NCBI RefSeq assembly: GCF_000372725.1
Contig: NW_005199853.1
Location: 1 to 64,000 of the forward strand
Direction: 5' to 3'
Origin: Emiliania huxleyi CCMP1516
Lineage: Eukaryota; Haptophyta; Isochrysidales; Noelaerhabdaceae
Length of the DNA stretch: 64,000 bases
Of the stretch, positions 53,450-62,499 are shown piece after piece. The position numbers and the translations under genes were made by a program. The notes under the pieces were generated by a model. That model had not been told where the DNA came from. It made no database searches and worked only from the letters and a program-made list of their open reading frames with translations. Numbering within the stretch: the first letter of the stretch is position 1; each line of letters begins with the position of its first letter.

Positions 53450-54070
53450 ATGTTCGTGGCTGGCCTGAGCCGCGCGGAGGCGCTGTCACGGCTGCACCCG
53501 TTCAAGTTCGGCGTCGCCATCTCTGCGTTCAAAACGGGCGCTGCCGACGCAATGGCGCAGATCTGGCTCGAGAAGCGCGAGACGCTCGACCGCCGGCGCA
53601 GTGCAATCTTTGTGGCTTGGGGGGGCTTCTATTTGGGCGGAATCCAGTACTTTATTTACGTCCACCTCTTCTCGCGCGTTCTCTTCCCCTCCGCTGCGGC
53701 CTTTGTCGCTAAGCCGCTGCGGGAGCGGCTCGCGGACCGCGCAGGCCAGCTGACAGTGATCAAGCAGGTTGCGCTCGATCAGCTGCTGCACCACCCGTTC
53801 ATGCTGTTTCCCTGCTTCTACTGCGTCAAGGAGGCCATTGAGGCGGGCCAGCTTCGCGCATCGCAGTTCGCGGCCGCGCGCGGCAAGTATCTTGCCAACT
53901 TACGCGAGGACTGTTTCGTCTGCTGGAGCACTTGGGTCCCCGCCTTCCTCTTCAACTTCTCGATCCTGCCCATCCACGCTCGGGTGCCCTTCGTCGCCGT
54001 CGTCTCCTTCGGATTCACAACCTACTTTAGCTTCCTGCGGGGGAAACCCCAGGAGCTGGCGGACAGCTGA
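53450..54070 (+). CDS. Mpv17/PMP22 family membrane protein
   Basis: 206 residues, no intron. The C-terminal family signature is clear: DQLLHHPFMLFPCFYCVKEA, then ANLREDCFVCWSTWVPAFLF and NFSILPIHARVPFVAVVSFG with FTTYFSFLRG. Four hydrophobic segments are visible. Members form channels in the inner mitochondrial or peroxisomal membrane. HPFKFGVAISAFKTGAADAMAQ matches the conserved N-terminus. ATG 53450 is the first in frame. The head-to-head neighbour is a probable mitochondrial oxidoreductase, which favours a mitochondrial setting (inference). Confidence 0.9.
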   Translation: MFVAGLSRAEALSRLHPFKFGVAISAFKTGAADAMAQIWLEKRETLDRRRSAIFVAWGGFYLGGIQYFIYVHLFSRVLFPSAAAFVAKPLRERLADRAGQLTVIKQVALDQLLHHPFMLFPCFYCVKEAIEAGQLRASQFAAARGKYLANLREDCFVCWSTWVPAFLFNFSILPIHARVPFVAVVSFGFTTYFSFLRGKPQELADS

Positions 54071-54552
54071 GAACTTGTGTCTCCGCGCTCTCCAGCGTCC
54101 AGCCTCAGCTCTCCACTGCTGACACGTAGCAGCGGTGACAGGTCCGCAGCCGCTTCTCGCGAATGCCGTCGGCAGGTCCGCGCATGCGAGCCTGACGGTG
54201 AAGCTGAACAAATCTCAACAATACAAATCGAGGCGCCACACTATTAGTGCGTATCGAGCCCCGAGAGAAACAGCGCGAGAGATGAGCCCGGAATCGCCTC
54301 GGTCGACGGTCGTACGGTCCGCGCGCCCGAAGAGACGGACGCTCAACAGCGCACTTCGCTTTTTCCGATCACGAGAGCGCGGCCGCGGGTCCATCACGCG
54401 GGCGAACACACGGGCTAGAGCCGAGACCGCCGATTGCGCGAGCCGAGCCGAGCCGAGCGACTCAGCACCGGGTAACACGGACACACACGCACCTCTGTTT
54501 CGCTCGAGGCTGCCGAAGCTGAGTGCGACGCCACTGGCGGCGCGCTGCTCTG
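54071..54552. other. Intergenic between convergent genes
   Basis: About 480 bases. AT-rich at about 54205-54250. No domain-bearing frame. Confidence 0.5.
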
Positions 54553-56480
54553 TCACACAGAAAGCGGCGTCAGCCGGTACAGCTCCGAGCCACCGTCGGC
54601 TGGGAGATGCACCGCGTCGACCTGCCGCACCTGGCCGAAGTCGGTGGCCCGCTGGCGCACTGCGTCACGCACTGTCACGGGGCTGCGGATGCCGGCGCGG
54701 GCCATGCAAGCGCTGTCGCAGCCGACGACCGCCGCGTGCGGAGCAAAGTTGACGAAGCAGAGGGCGTGCGACCCGTCCTCGAGCGGGCGGGCCCACACCT
54801 GCGGAAGCGCGGGGGGTAAGGGCAGCGCGGCGAGGGGGGAGGGGCAGGAGGAGAGCGGGCAGCGCGCCTGCTGGCAAGCGTCGAGCCGCGGCCGGTGGCA
54901 CCAGATCCAGCCCACGTAGCCGGTGCAGCAGGCGGCGAAGACGAGCATGAGGCGCGCCTGAGGGAAGGGCCCGGACGGCTTAGAACACGTCCTCAGCAGG
55001 CGGCGAGGCGGAGCAGGAGGCGTGCGGTGCGAGGCGCGCGACGGCGAAGCAGCAGGGCGGAGGTGGCGGAGAGCATGGCGGCGGTGACGAGGACCGACGT
55101 CCAGGCGACGGCAACCTCGCGCGGCATCGACCAGGGCGAGTTCCACCAGTTGTCGCGCGGCGCGTACGGCGGGCAGTTCGACCAGACCACCTCGCCTTGC
55201 CTGACGCGGTGAAGCGCGCCCCTCCTCGCCCGCAGCCGAGGTGGGCGGGAGCTGGTGTGTGGGGCGGCGGCTCGCCTGCCGAGGGCGTCCTGGTTGATTG
55301 CAATCACCTCGGGGTTGGAGTAGGTCGCGAGGTCAGAGGCAGGCATCGAGCGCAGCCGAGAGCCTAACGAGGGGCGCGCAGACTCGGAAACACCCGCCGC
55401 CTCTGCCCCGCTCGGCGGCGCTGCTCGCCAATCAGCAGTCTAGGAAGTGTCTAGGAAGTGTCTAGGAAGTGTCTAGGAAGTGTCTAGGAAGTGTCGCTGC
55501 TCGCCAATCAGCAGCGGCGCCGCCATCACCGCCCACAGCGAGAACTGCGCCTGCACTTGCCGCGGCGTCAGGTGCGCCGGCGCGGTCGGGTCTGAGCCGA
55601 GGAGCATGTCAGGGTCGTTGAAGCCGCCCGGCGCCGCGTGCTGGCCGAGCGCCTTTGCGGACCCGGCGAGGCGCGGAGGGTGAGAGGGCCGCGAGGCAGG
55701 CGAGAAACGAGGCGGGGGGGGCGAGTTGGGGGAGGTGACGCGAGGCGTGGGAAACGACGCCGAAGAGGAGCGCCTCGTAGAGCTCGAGGAAGTGTCTAGG
55801 AAGAGTCTGGAAGTTGTCTTGGAGGTGTCTGCGAGGCCGGAGAGGAGCGCCTCGTTAGTTCGCACAGCCACGTACACGTTGGCCCACTCGTCGCAGTCGG
55901 CGGCGATGCGCCAGCTGTTTGCGAGCTCGGCGCCGCGCGGCGCGTACCACGCATTCCAGCCGCAGAGCGAGTAGAGCACCGGCCGTCCGCTCGCGTTGAG
56001 CGCGTCCCGCATCGCGCCGTACTGCTCAAAGGCCGCATCGTGGTCGTTCGAGGCCCAGCACGAGTCGTACTTGAGGTAGTCGACGCCCCAGCGGGCAAAC
56101 TGCGCCGCGTGCGCCGGCTCGAGCCCGCCCGATCCAGGCCGGAAGGCGCAGGTCTTCCACCCACGGTCGCCATACAGCCCAAACCGCAGCCCGCGCGCGT
56201 GCACCGACTCGACGAGGGCCGGAAGCCCGTCTGGAAAGGCGGCCGGGTCGGCGACGAGCTCGCCGCTCGGGTCGGTGGCCGTCGCCCAGCAGTCGTCGAC
56301 GTTGAGATACGCGTAGCCCAGCTTTGCCAGCCCCAGCTCGACCATCGCCACCGCGATCGCATCGATGGCGTCGGCGGTGACTCCCTCACACCGGAGATCG
56401 TTCCACGTGTTGTAGCCCATCGCCGGACGCAGGCCGACGCCGTTGTCGAGGCCGACGGGGCCGACGAAAAGGCACAGCAT
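54553..56480 (-). CDS. GH27 alpha-galactosidase (multi-exon), possibly membrane-anchored
   Basis: Releases terminal alpha-galactose. Early residues carry GLRPAMGYNTWNDLRCEGVT and GYAYLNVDDCWATATDPSGE. The nucleophile Asp lies in WGVDYLKYDSCWA and the acid/base Asp in SWRIAADCDEWANV; APGGFNDPDMLLGS, QFSLWAVMAAPLLIG and YSNPEVIAINQDALG follow. The C-terminal beta domain reads VWARPLEDGSHALCFVNFAP. The intron 55364-55504 has a GC donor and a tandem CTAGACACTTC repeat, and another near 55640-55860 carries related units. Between the barrel and the beta domain (about 54800-55260) are two hydrophobic stretches (VAVAWTSVLVTAAMLSATSA and LMLVFAACCTGYVGWIWC) not usual in the family; exact splicing there is unresolved. 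Confidence 0.85.
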
Positions 56481-56943
56481 TTTTCAGCCGGAGAGAGACT
56501 GGGTTCGGGCTCCTGCGGGTGCTGGAAAGGGAGCGTCTTGTTTGTTTCTCTTGGCACCTTGGAGTGCTGGGGGGGGCGACAGGAAGAATGTGGCCCTGAG
56601 TTATGTGTACGCCAACTCAGGGTGTGTGGCAGCCAGCTGGCTGTGTGTCTTGTGAGCTTGTTTGCGTCTGTGTGTCGCTCGTGCGTGTCGTCATCATACG
56701 AGCGTCATCTTGTAGTGAACAGGCCGACTTCGCGGTTTGAGCGCCCAGCGCAGACCGACCGACCGCAGGGGGGGTCCGGTCGGCGGCCGCGGAAGACCGC
56801 AAACCGGAGGGGGGGTCCGGTTCGGTCGGAGCGCAGACCGAGGGGGGGGTCGGTCGGGTTGGCTCGAGGGTCACACCGCACACCGACGCTGTGAATAAAT
56901 TAGTATCTCGAAATACTAGAGACACCAAGCGACCTCTCCCCGT
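56481..56943. other. Intergenic with G-loop hairpins
   Basis: Holds at least three palindromes with G-run loops at 56754-56857 (see the repeat entry). Otherwise no gene. It separates the alpha-galactosidase start from the 3' end of the acidic membrane protein. Confidence 0.6.
56754..56857. repeat. Cluster of hairpins with poly-G loops
   Basis: Units such as AACCGGA-GGGGGGG-TCCGGTT and ACCGA-GGGGGGGG-TCGGT: short palindromic stems around a run of 7-8 G. Three occur in 100 bases, each with a different stem. A second cluster with the same design is at 57905-58040. Confidence 0.8.
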
Positions 56944-57280
56944 CTAATCACTCCTCGTGACGTCGTCAGAGTTGCTGAGCTCGAGACCGCGCTCAGGATT
57001 GGGTCGGAACACGAGCTCGTCCATGTCCACGCTCTGGTCGTCGTCGTCGTCCATGATTAGCTTCGCCCGCGACACACTGTAGCCGTTGACGAGCCGCTTG
57101 AGCGCGGCCAGCACCTCCTTCTGCCGGCCGCGCGCCCACGGGGGCAGCGTGCAGTAGAACTCCTCGAAGGGTCGAAGGTGAACTGCTCCTCCTCTCCGAC
57201 TCCAAGAAGAGGTCCACCTCCCTCTCCACCTCCGTCGTGAGGTTGATCTGTAGCTTGAGGGGTGTGTCGCCGCTGTCGCT

Positions 57281-57334
<54 letters not shown>

Positions 57335-57747
57335 CGCCTCCGCCTCCTCCTCCGCCTCCGCCTCCTCCTCGCCCTCGCCCTCGTTCTCCGAATCGGACGG
57401 ATCGCCTAGCTCTGCCCGCGCGAAAATTTGGAGACGTGAAGACCGGGTGCGAGGCAGATCATGTTGCCGGCATAGCTCTGCCCGCGCGCAACGCGCAGCA
57501 TGTCGCGATTAACTGAGTTGCTCCAGAAGCGGCGTCCATCGATTGCCATTCGCTGTCGCTTGGGCGACTCGGAAGCCGATGAGCCCGGTGACGGCGGCGG
57601 CGATGTGTCGATCAAGTCTGGCAAGTCATCGTAGTCATCGGAAGGGACGATGCGCGCGTACTGCGGAGAACTGGAGCGCTGCCAGAGCTTGTACAAAGTG
57701 ACGGCAAGCAGGACCAGGCCTGCGACTGCGTAGATGCTCCACATCAT
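56944..57747 (-). CDS. Small single-pass membrane protein with acidic repeat (unrecognised)
   Basis: Starts MMWSIYAVAGLVLLAVTLYK, a likely signal anchor, followed by a Ser/Pro/Asp-rich stretch and RMAIDGRRFWSNSVNRDML. After an intron near 57420-57490 comes a strongly acidic GEEEAEAEEE / DEDEDEDED region (57290-57390), then LKLQINLTTEVEREVDLFLE. The end reads PFEEFYCTLPPWARGRQKEV and AALKRLVNGYSVSRAKLIMD, which lies in a third frame after about 57175, so another intron or a one-base assembly error is needed there. 16 bases (TAGCTCTGCCCGCGCG) occur at both 57407 and 57473. No family recognised. Confidence 0.5.
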
Positions 57748-58170
57748 GTATGTGTGGGGTCGGGCTCGCTCGGGCCTCGGCGAAGAAGTCTCCTTGGCGC
57801 TTGGCTGCGTGACTAGTTTTCATAGTGAAACCCGGCGATTTCGAAGCGCCCGTGGCGGTTCGCGAGAAGGAGGGAGAGCGTTTCAGGGGGCTCACGGCAA
57901 GGACACCGACCGAGGGGGGGGTCGGTCGAGGGTCGTCACACCTCCCGCCGCCGAGAGAGCGACCGACCGGAGGGGGGGTCCGGTCCACCTCGGGGGCAGA
58001 CCACCGACCGGCGGGGGGGTCCCCACGAAGTAGGGGGGGTGGGTACAAAGTGACGCTCGTATCATCTGTCTCGCGTCCACCCATACCGCGTTGGGAGAGA
58101 GAGAGATTTTTATTAACCAACAAGAAATCACGACTCTCACAGTGATTTGGGCTCGGCAGCTTGTTAGCCC
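57748..58170. other. Intergenic with G-loop hairpins
   Basis: About 420 bases between two minus-strand genes; contains hairpin cluster 2 (57905-58040). No gene seen. Confidence 0.55.
57905..58040. repeat. Second cluster of hairpins with poly-G loops
   Basis: CGACCGA-GGGGGGG-GTCGGTCG, GACCGGA-GGGGGGG-TCCGGTC and a weaker third, plus AGGGGGGGTGGG. Same architecture as 56754-56857. Confidence 0.8.
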
Positions 58171-58900
58171 TCAGCCGAAGCTGGGGCCGGTCCCGTAGCC
58201 GAGAGAGCCCGCGCCGATGAGTTCGACGCGGTCGGGGGGGCCTGCGGAGAGGCCAGCGAGGTGGCGATCGCTGTACTTCATGGCGCCCTCAAAGTGGGGC
58301 TGGCTGACCCGCCAGAGGTCGATACTCTGGGCGACCCATCGGATGCCACGAATGCCTGCAAGGAGAGGGAGGCGAGGCCAGAGGCAGGCTCAGCTGCTCT
58401 CGGGTGATCACGCTTTGGTGGCTGAAGGACCCGATGGTCCTGTCACATTCGTTCGTGGGGTCGCGGGGGTAGAAGAATTCGAGGTAGAATCGAGTCAGCA
58501 CATCCTTGTAGTACAGCGGACCGCCAGGCTCGCCGGCAGCATCCGCAGGGAGGCAGCATATGAGGCACCAGTCTTCTGGAGAGCTCAGCAGCTGCGGCCG
58601 CGGTGGCAGAGTCGGCCGCGGTTCGAGCGAGCAGCTTTTGGCTGCGGGTTCGAATCGCGGAAGGCTCGTGCCCTCGCGGAGCGACGCGGGTCGCGCGGCG
58701 CGCGCGTGTGCGAAATGCGACAAAAGACGAAAGACGACAGGCGCCTGAGCGCTGTACGCCTGGACTTTTGTCGCCGCAATCGCCACCGCCGCCATCTTGA
58801 CGAGCAGCGCGAGCGCGCTCGTCGGCGGCCAGCCGTCGCGGGCCGGGCCGAGCCCGGCCTCAACCGGCCGCGCCGCCGCAGCAGGCCCGGAGGCCCACAT
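58171..58900 (-). CDS. Unrecognised protein A of a duplicated pair
   Basis: Probable start MAAVAIAATKVQAYSAQAPV at 58798. The middle reads DWCLICCLPADAAGEPGGPL, YYKDVLTRFYLEFFYPRDP and RTIGSFSHQSVITREQ. After an intron ending CCTTGCAG (about 58355-58410), RGIRWVAQSIDLWRVSQPHF and EGAMKYSDRHLAGLS follow, ending SLGYGTGPSFG. The N-terminal Ala/Arg/Ser character suggests an organelle leader. No family is recognised. Bases 58503-58920 are duplicated at 63397-63811 in gene B. Confidence 0.45.
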
Positions 58901-58920
58901 GGCGGCCGACCAGCTGATAA
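58503..58920. repeat. ~415-bp segmental duplication, copy 1
   Basis: From GTAGTACAGCGGACCGCCAG to GGCCGACCAGCTGATAA, matched by 63397-63811 with a few percent differences. TGGCAGAGTCGG and GGTTCGAATCG within it resemble pol III A and B boxes, but no tRNA fold fits. The duplicated block covers the N-terminal exon(s) of genes A and B. Confidence 0.85.
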
Positions 58921-58949
58921 GGACTCTTCCTCGCGTTGGTGTCCAGTCC

Positions 58950-59297
58950 GAGCCTGGCTGCTCTTCACTTTCTACCTACCTACCTACACGTCGAGGAATC
59001 CTGTTCTCCATTACTCGTTTTGGCCCTCTCTCTACTCTCTCCGACGAGCGACGACGACGGTCCCTCTCCCACACTGCCTCCCACCTCCCACCTCGACGCA
59101 CGAGCGGCCGGCGCGTTTCTTTTGGTGTTTCGAGCTTTATATTATACGCTCCAAGTGCTTCACGGGACAAGAGGCGCATAGCTTGCGCGGTACCACACCA
59201 CTACACTCACCTGATTCTTCTTAGCACCGCCTCCCGGGGATATAAAATTTTACCACGCGCCTCTGCGTGCGGACCCTCACAGCTCACAGCTCACCTA
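58950..59297. other. Intergenic, no gene seen
   Basis: About 350 bases. CTACCTACCTACC at about 58970 recurs at 62480, next to other shared fragments (CCAACAAGAAAT at 58118 and 62498), so the flanks of the A/B gene pair were duplicated too. Confidence 0.55.
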
Positions 59298-60089
59298 CTA
59301 CCGTCGTCCTTTGCCGCCTCCGCCCTTTCCACCGCCCTTTCCACCGCCCTTCCCTCCCCTGCCGCTTCCTTTGCCGCCGCCCCTGCCGCCGCCCTTGCCG
59401 CCGCCCCTGCCGCCGCGAGCCGCCACTCGGGATTGGAACTGCACCTTGCGGATCGTCTGCCGGCTCACGTGCATCACCCCGTCGCGCGCGTCCGCATCGA
59501 GCAGTCCGGCCGGCTTGCGCCGCTTGAGCTGCGGAGCCACGCCGAGCTCACCACCGCCGATGGTGGAGCGGCGCGCGGTGTTGCCCGCCTCGCGGGCGAG
59601 CTCAGCCGCTGCGTGGTCCTGCGAGCGCTGCTTTTTACGCAGCGCCACGAGCTGCGTGTAGGGCCGCTTCTGCTCCTTGGCAGGCTTGAGCGCCAGCTGC
59701 TTGCGCTGCCGCGCCGCGTGGTCCTTCTTGGCCAGACCCTCGAGCCGCGTCGAGCCGAGCGCCTCCACGGCTTTCGACAGGTTCCGCAGCTCCAGATCGA
59801 GCTCGCCGCCGCCGCCGCCGCCGTCATCAGGCCGCGCTGCCGCCGAAGGGGCTCCCAATGCCCGCGGTGCCGCATAAATTCGGGACGGGTCGCTCGACAG
59901 AAAGTTCGCGCGTTCCGCTGCCGACGGCGCCCGGCGCCCCAGAGGCGCTTTCGCCGCCTTGAGCCGAGGTGCGGCTGCTGGCGCTGGGCGCGCCTTGGCC
60001 GCCTCCTTGTCGCAGACGGCCTTTGCCGCGGCCTTGTGCGTCTCGAGCGTGCGCTTCAGGAGCCGCTGCGTCTCTAGGTCGAGCGGCAT
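59298..60089 (-). CDS. Basic nucleolar-like protein with Arg/Gly/Lys-rich tail (unrecognised)
   Basis: 263 residues from the first ATG. Begins MPLDLETQRLLKRTLETHKA and has a coiled-coil-prone middle (LDLELRNLSKAVEALGSTRL). The stretch KDHAARQRKQLALKPAKEQK then YTQLVALRKKQRSQDHAAAE is charged. VMHVSRQTIRKVQFQSR is followed by about 45 residues of GGKGGGRGGGKG repeats to the end. RG/KG tails bind RNA and are typical of nucleolar proteins such as fibrillarin and GAR1, but no catalytic domain is seen. No introns. Confidence 0.5.
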   Translation of the reverse strand: MPLDLETQRLLKRTLETHKAAAKAVCDKEAAKARPAPAAAPRLKAAKAPLGRRAPSAAERANFLSSDPSRIYAAPRALGAPSAAARPDDGGGGGGELDLELRNLSKAVEALGSTRLEGLAKKDHAARQRKQLALKPAKEQKRPYTQLVALRKKQRSQDHAAAELAREAGNTARRSTIGGGELGVAPQLKRRKPAGLLDADARDGVMHVSRQTIRKVQFQSRVAARGGRGGGKGGGRGGGKGSGRGGKGGGKGGGKGGGGKGRR

Positions 60090-60182
60090 AGACGGAACGC
60101 TCAACCGCAGCACGGAGCGCTCCACGAGGCTGCGCCGAGTGCTGAGAGGGTGACGAAGCGTTTTTTTATCTTGAGAGATCAC

Positions 60183-60808
60183 ACACGACCAACCTTAAAA
60201 ACGTCAGGCGGAAAACGCGCCACGCTAAGCTCTAAGCACCACCTCCATGCTCCAAGCGCACCAAAGACTAATGGCAATATACCTCTGCGCTTTGTGGGCG
60301 CTGCTACAGCTACTCTCAATTTGAATACTAAAAACAAGGACAACGAGCCAAGACATGCTCCCCTGATGACATGCTCAGCAGCTCAGTACAATGGGCATCG
60401 TCTCACGGACACAGAGACCTCAAGCAGACGGAGACGACAACAAAAGGGGTCGAGAGACACCGAAGGTCCCGTACACCCTCACGTCGACAACTCGGCGGGC
60501 TAGACCGAGAATACATGTGCGACAGCAGAGACCGAGGGAGAGAGACCGAGAGAGACCGAGAGATATCGAGAGAGACCGAGAGAGATCGGGAGAGAGCGAG
60601 AGAGCGGGATAGAGCGAGAGAGAGCGCGCGCGCGAGAGAGAGAGAGAGCGAGAGAGAGAGGCCGAGAGGAGAGGGAGGGAGGTGAGGGAGGGAGAGGGTG
60701 AGAGAGAGAGAGAGAGGTCGGAGCGGCAAGTGGCGGGCTAGCAGACTCGGGCTGCGACCCTCCCCGGCCGCGCCGGCCACACCCTGGCTCAGAGCATCTT
60801 GCCCTGGC
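60183..60808. other. Intergenic with a purine-rich simple repeat
   Basis: 60520-60720 is a GAGAGACC/GAGAGC purine-rich imperfect repeat, open in several frames. The rest (60183-60500) is the least GC-rich DNA in this part, without a gene. CCCTGGCTCAGAGCATCTTG is tandemly duplicated at 60782-60821 and contains the stop codon of the next gene. Confidence 0.65.
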
Positions 60809-61390
60809 TCAGAGCATCTTGCCGCCCTCGGGTCCAAACACGGCGTCCAGCACGCTCTCGCCCGAGCTGAAGACGCTCATGTCGCCCGACGTGCGCGTGA
60901 TGAGCCCCTTCTTCTTCTTGGGCGACGGCATCGGCGCCGGGATCTTGCCCGCGTAGAAGCCTCCCCCGAACTTGACCAGGTTGTCGCTCTTCTTTGCATT
61001 TGCCCACAGCTTGTCCATCTGGTCGCCGTCGACGCCGAGCCGCTCGCACGCGTCGACTGCGTTGTAGACGACGCCGTCGGAGAGCGCCTGCGGCCGACGC
61101 GGGGGCGCCGGTGACGCGAGGGCGCCGCGGCCGGCCCGACCGCGGCCGGCCCGGCGCCTCTTGCCACGTGATCCCGAACTTGTCGGCGAAGAGCAGCTGC
61201 TTTGGCGCGGGCGGGTTGAGGTCGGCTGGCTTGGTGAGGGAGGCCTTGTTTGCGATGGCGTACTGCGGCGAGGGGGCAAGGGGAGACGGGGGCGGGCTTG
61301 AGCGGGGTGCCGGCAGGCGGAGGCGGTGGGGACGGGGGGCGGCGGCGGCGGCGGCGGCGGCGGGCGGCGGCGGCGGCGGCGGCGGGCCGG

Positions 61391-61449
<59 letters not shown>

Positions 61450-62372
61450 GCCGGGGCGGCGGCGGCGAGGCGTCGGGTCGCACGTAGTGGTTGTCGATGA
61501 GGAGGTCCTTTGCGATCTGCGGTCCTGCGAGCGCGCCCTCGGCCGCGATGGTGATGCCGGCGGCGGCGAGCTTCTCCTTGGCCAGCGCCTTGACCGGGTC
61601 GGTGACGGCGTGCGGCTTGACAAAGACAAAGGCTTGGCTCTTGCCCGCCGGCACGCTGCCGCTGACGCCGGCGATCTTCTGGGCCTTCGCGAGGCAGTCG
61701 GCGTAGTCGAGGTCCTCGAGCAGGTCGAAGAGCGACTGCTTCTTCCCCTCGAAGGCCACCTGCGGGTCCTTGGTCCACTCCATGATCGTCGCCCGCGGGA
61801 TCCCCGCCTGCAGCATCGCCTTGCCAAACGCGTCCTCCTCCAGCTTGGCGCCGACCCAGTTGAGTCGCTCCGCCATCGCCTCGAAGGGGGAGGCGGACGC
61901 GTGCATCCCGTTGTCGCCGACGTTCGGCTCGGACGCGAGGCCGAGCGCTTTCCACTTTGCGAAGATCTCCTTGCCTACGACGCGGGCTCGCGGGGTGAAG
62001 ACGGAGCAACGAGTAGCTCTCACGAGTAGCTCTCAACGAGTAGCTCTCACGTGCGCTCCCGTCGGCCGCCATCGCTGGGTCGGTCCCTCCGAGCACCTTC
62101 TCGCGGAAGTCGCCCCAGGAGAGCTTCGCGGGGTCCCACTCGACGAGGTAGTAGTAAATGGACGCGCTGGGCTTCGTGTACTTCTCGCGCATAGCCATGT
62201 AGAAGCCGTTGATTACAAATATCGAGCTTCGGATCTCGACGTAGGCGCCGTCCTTGCTCTGACACTCGGCAGCAGGCATGGCGAAGGAGGCCGCGGCGGC
62301 AGCGGCGGCGCCAGCGGCGGCGACCTTGAGGCCGGCAGACGAGCGGAGGCGCGTCACCGTGGAGCGGATCAT
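60809..62372 (-). CDS. Nucleoside-diphosphate-kinase-like protein, probably mitochondrial
   Basis: Four exons by hand: 62057-62372, 61484-61974, 61158-61262 and 60809-61087, giving 396 residues. The NDK-like half is AFVFVKPHAVTDPVKALAKE, KDLLIDNHYYAIANKASLTK, PADLNPPAPKQLLFADKFGI and LVKFGGGFYAGKIPAP. The usual NDK catalytic His motif is not seen, so kinase activity is doubtful. The N-terminus (MIRSTVTRLRSSAGLKVAAA) resembles a mitochondrial leader. FEAMAERLNWVGAKLEEDAF and LLEDLDYADCLAKAQKIAGV precede the NDK part. The 61263-61483 intron is mostly (GCC)n; the 61975-62056 and 61088-61157 introns use GC donors. Confidence 0.75.
61340..61465. repeat. (GGC)n trinucleotide repeat inside an intron
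   Basis: Nearly pure GGC units with three GGGCC interruptions, inside the second intron of the NDK-like gene. Spliced out, it restores DNHYYAIANKA. Confidence 0.95.
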
Positions 62373-62499
62373 GACACCGCAGTGAGGATGCACGAAGATA
62401 GGCGTGTGTCACTCCGATGCAGAGTTTCTTTTCAATGTGAGAGAGATTTTAAGAAGCCGAGCCTGGCTGTTCTTCACCTTTCTACCTACCTACCTAAGC

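Noticed and set aside
58600-58670. tRNA gene suggested by A-box-like TGGCAGAGTCGG and B-box-like GGTTCGAATCG
   Set aside because: No acceptor, anticodon or T stem pairs properly, and the second copy changes the B box. Kept only as a hint of a pol III-derived repeat.
60371-60837. Arg/Glu-rich frames on plus and Ser/Leu-rich frames on minus
   Set aside because: Translation of a GAGAGACC purine repeat.
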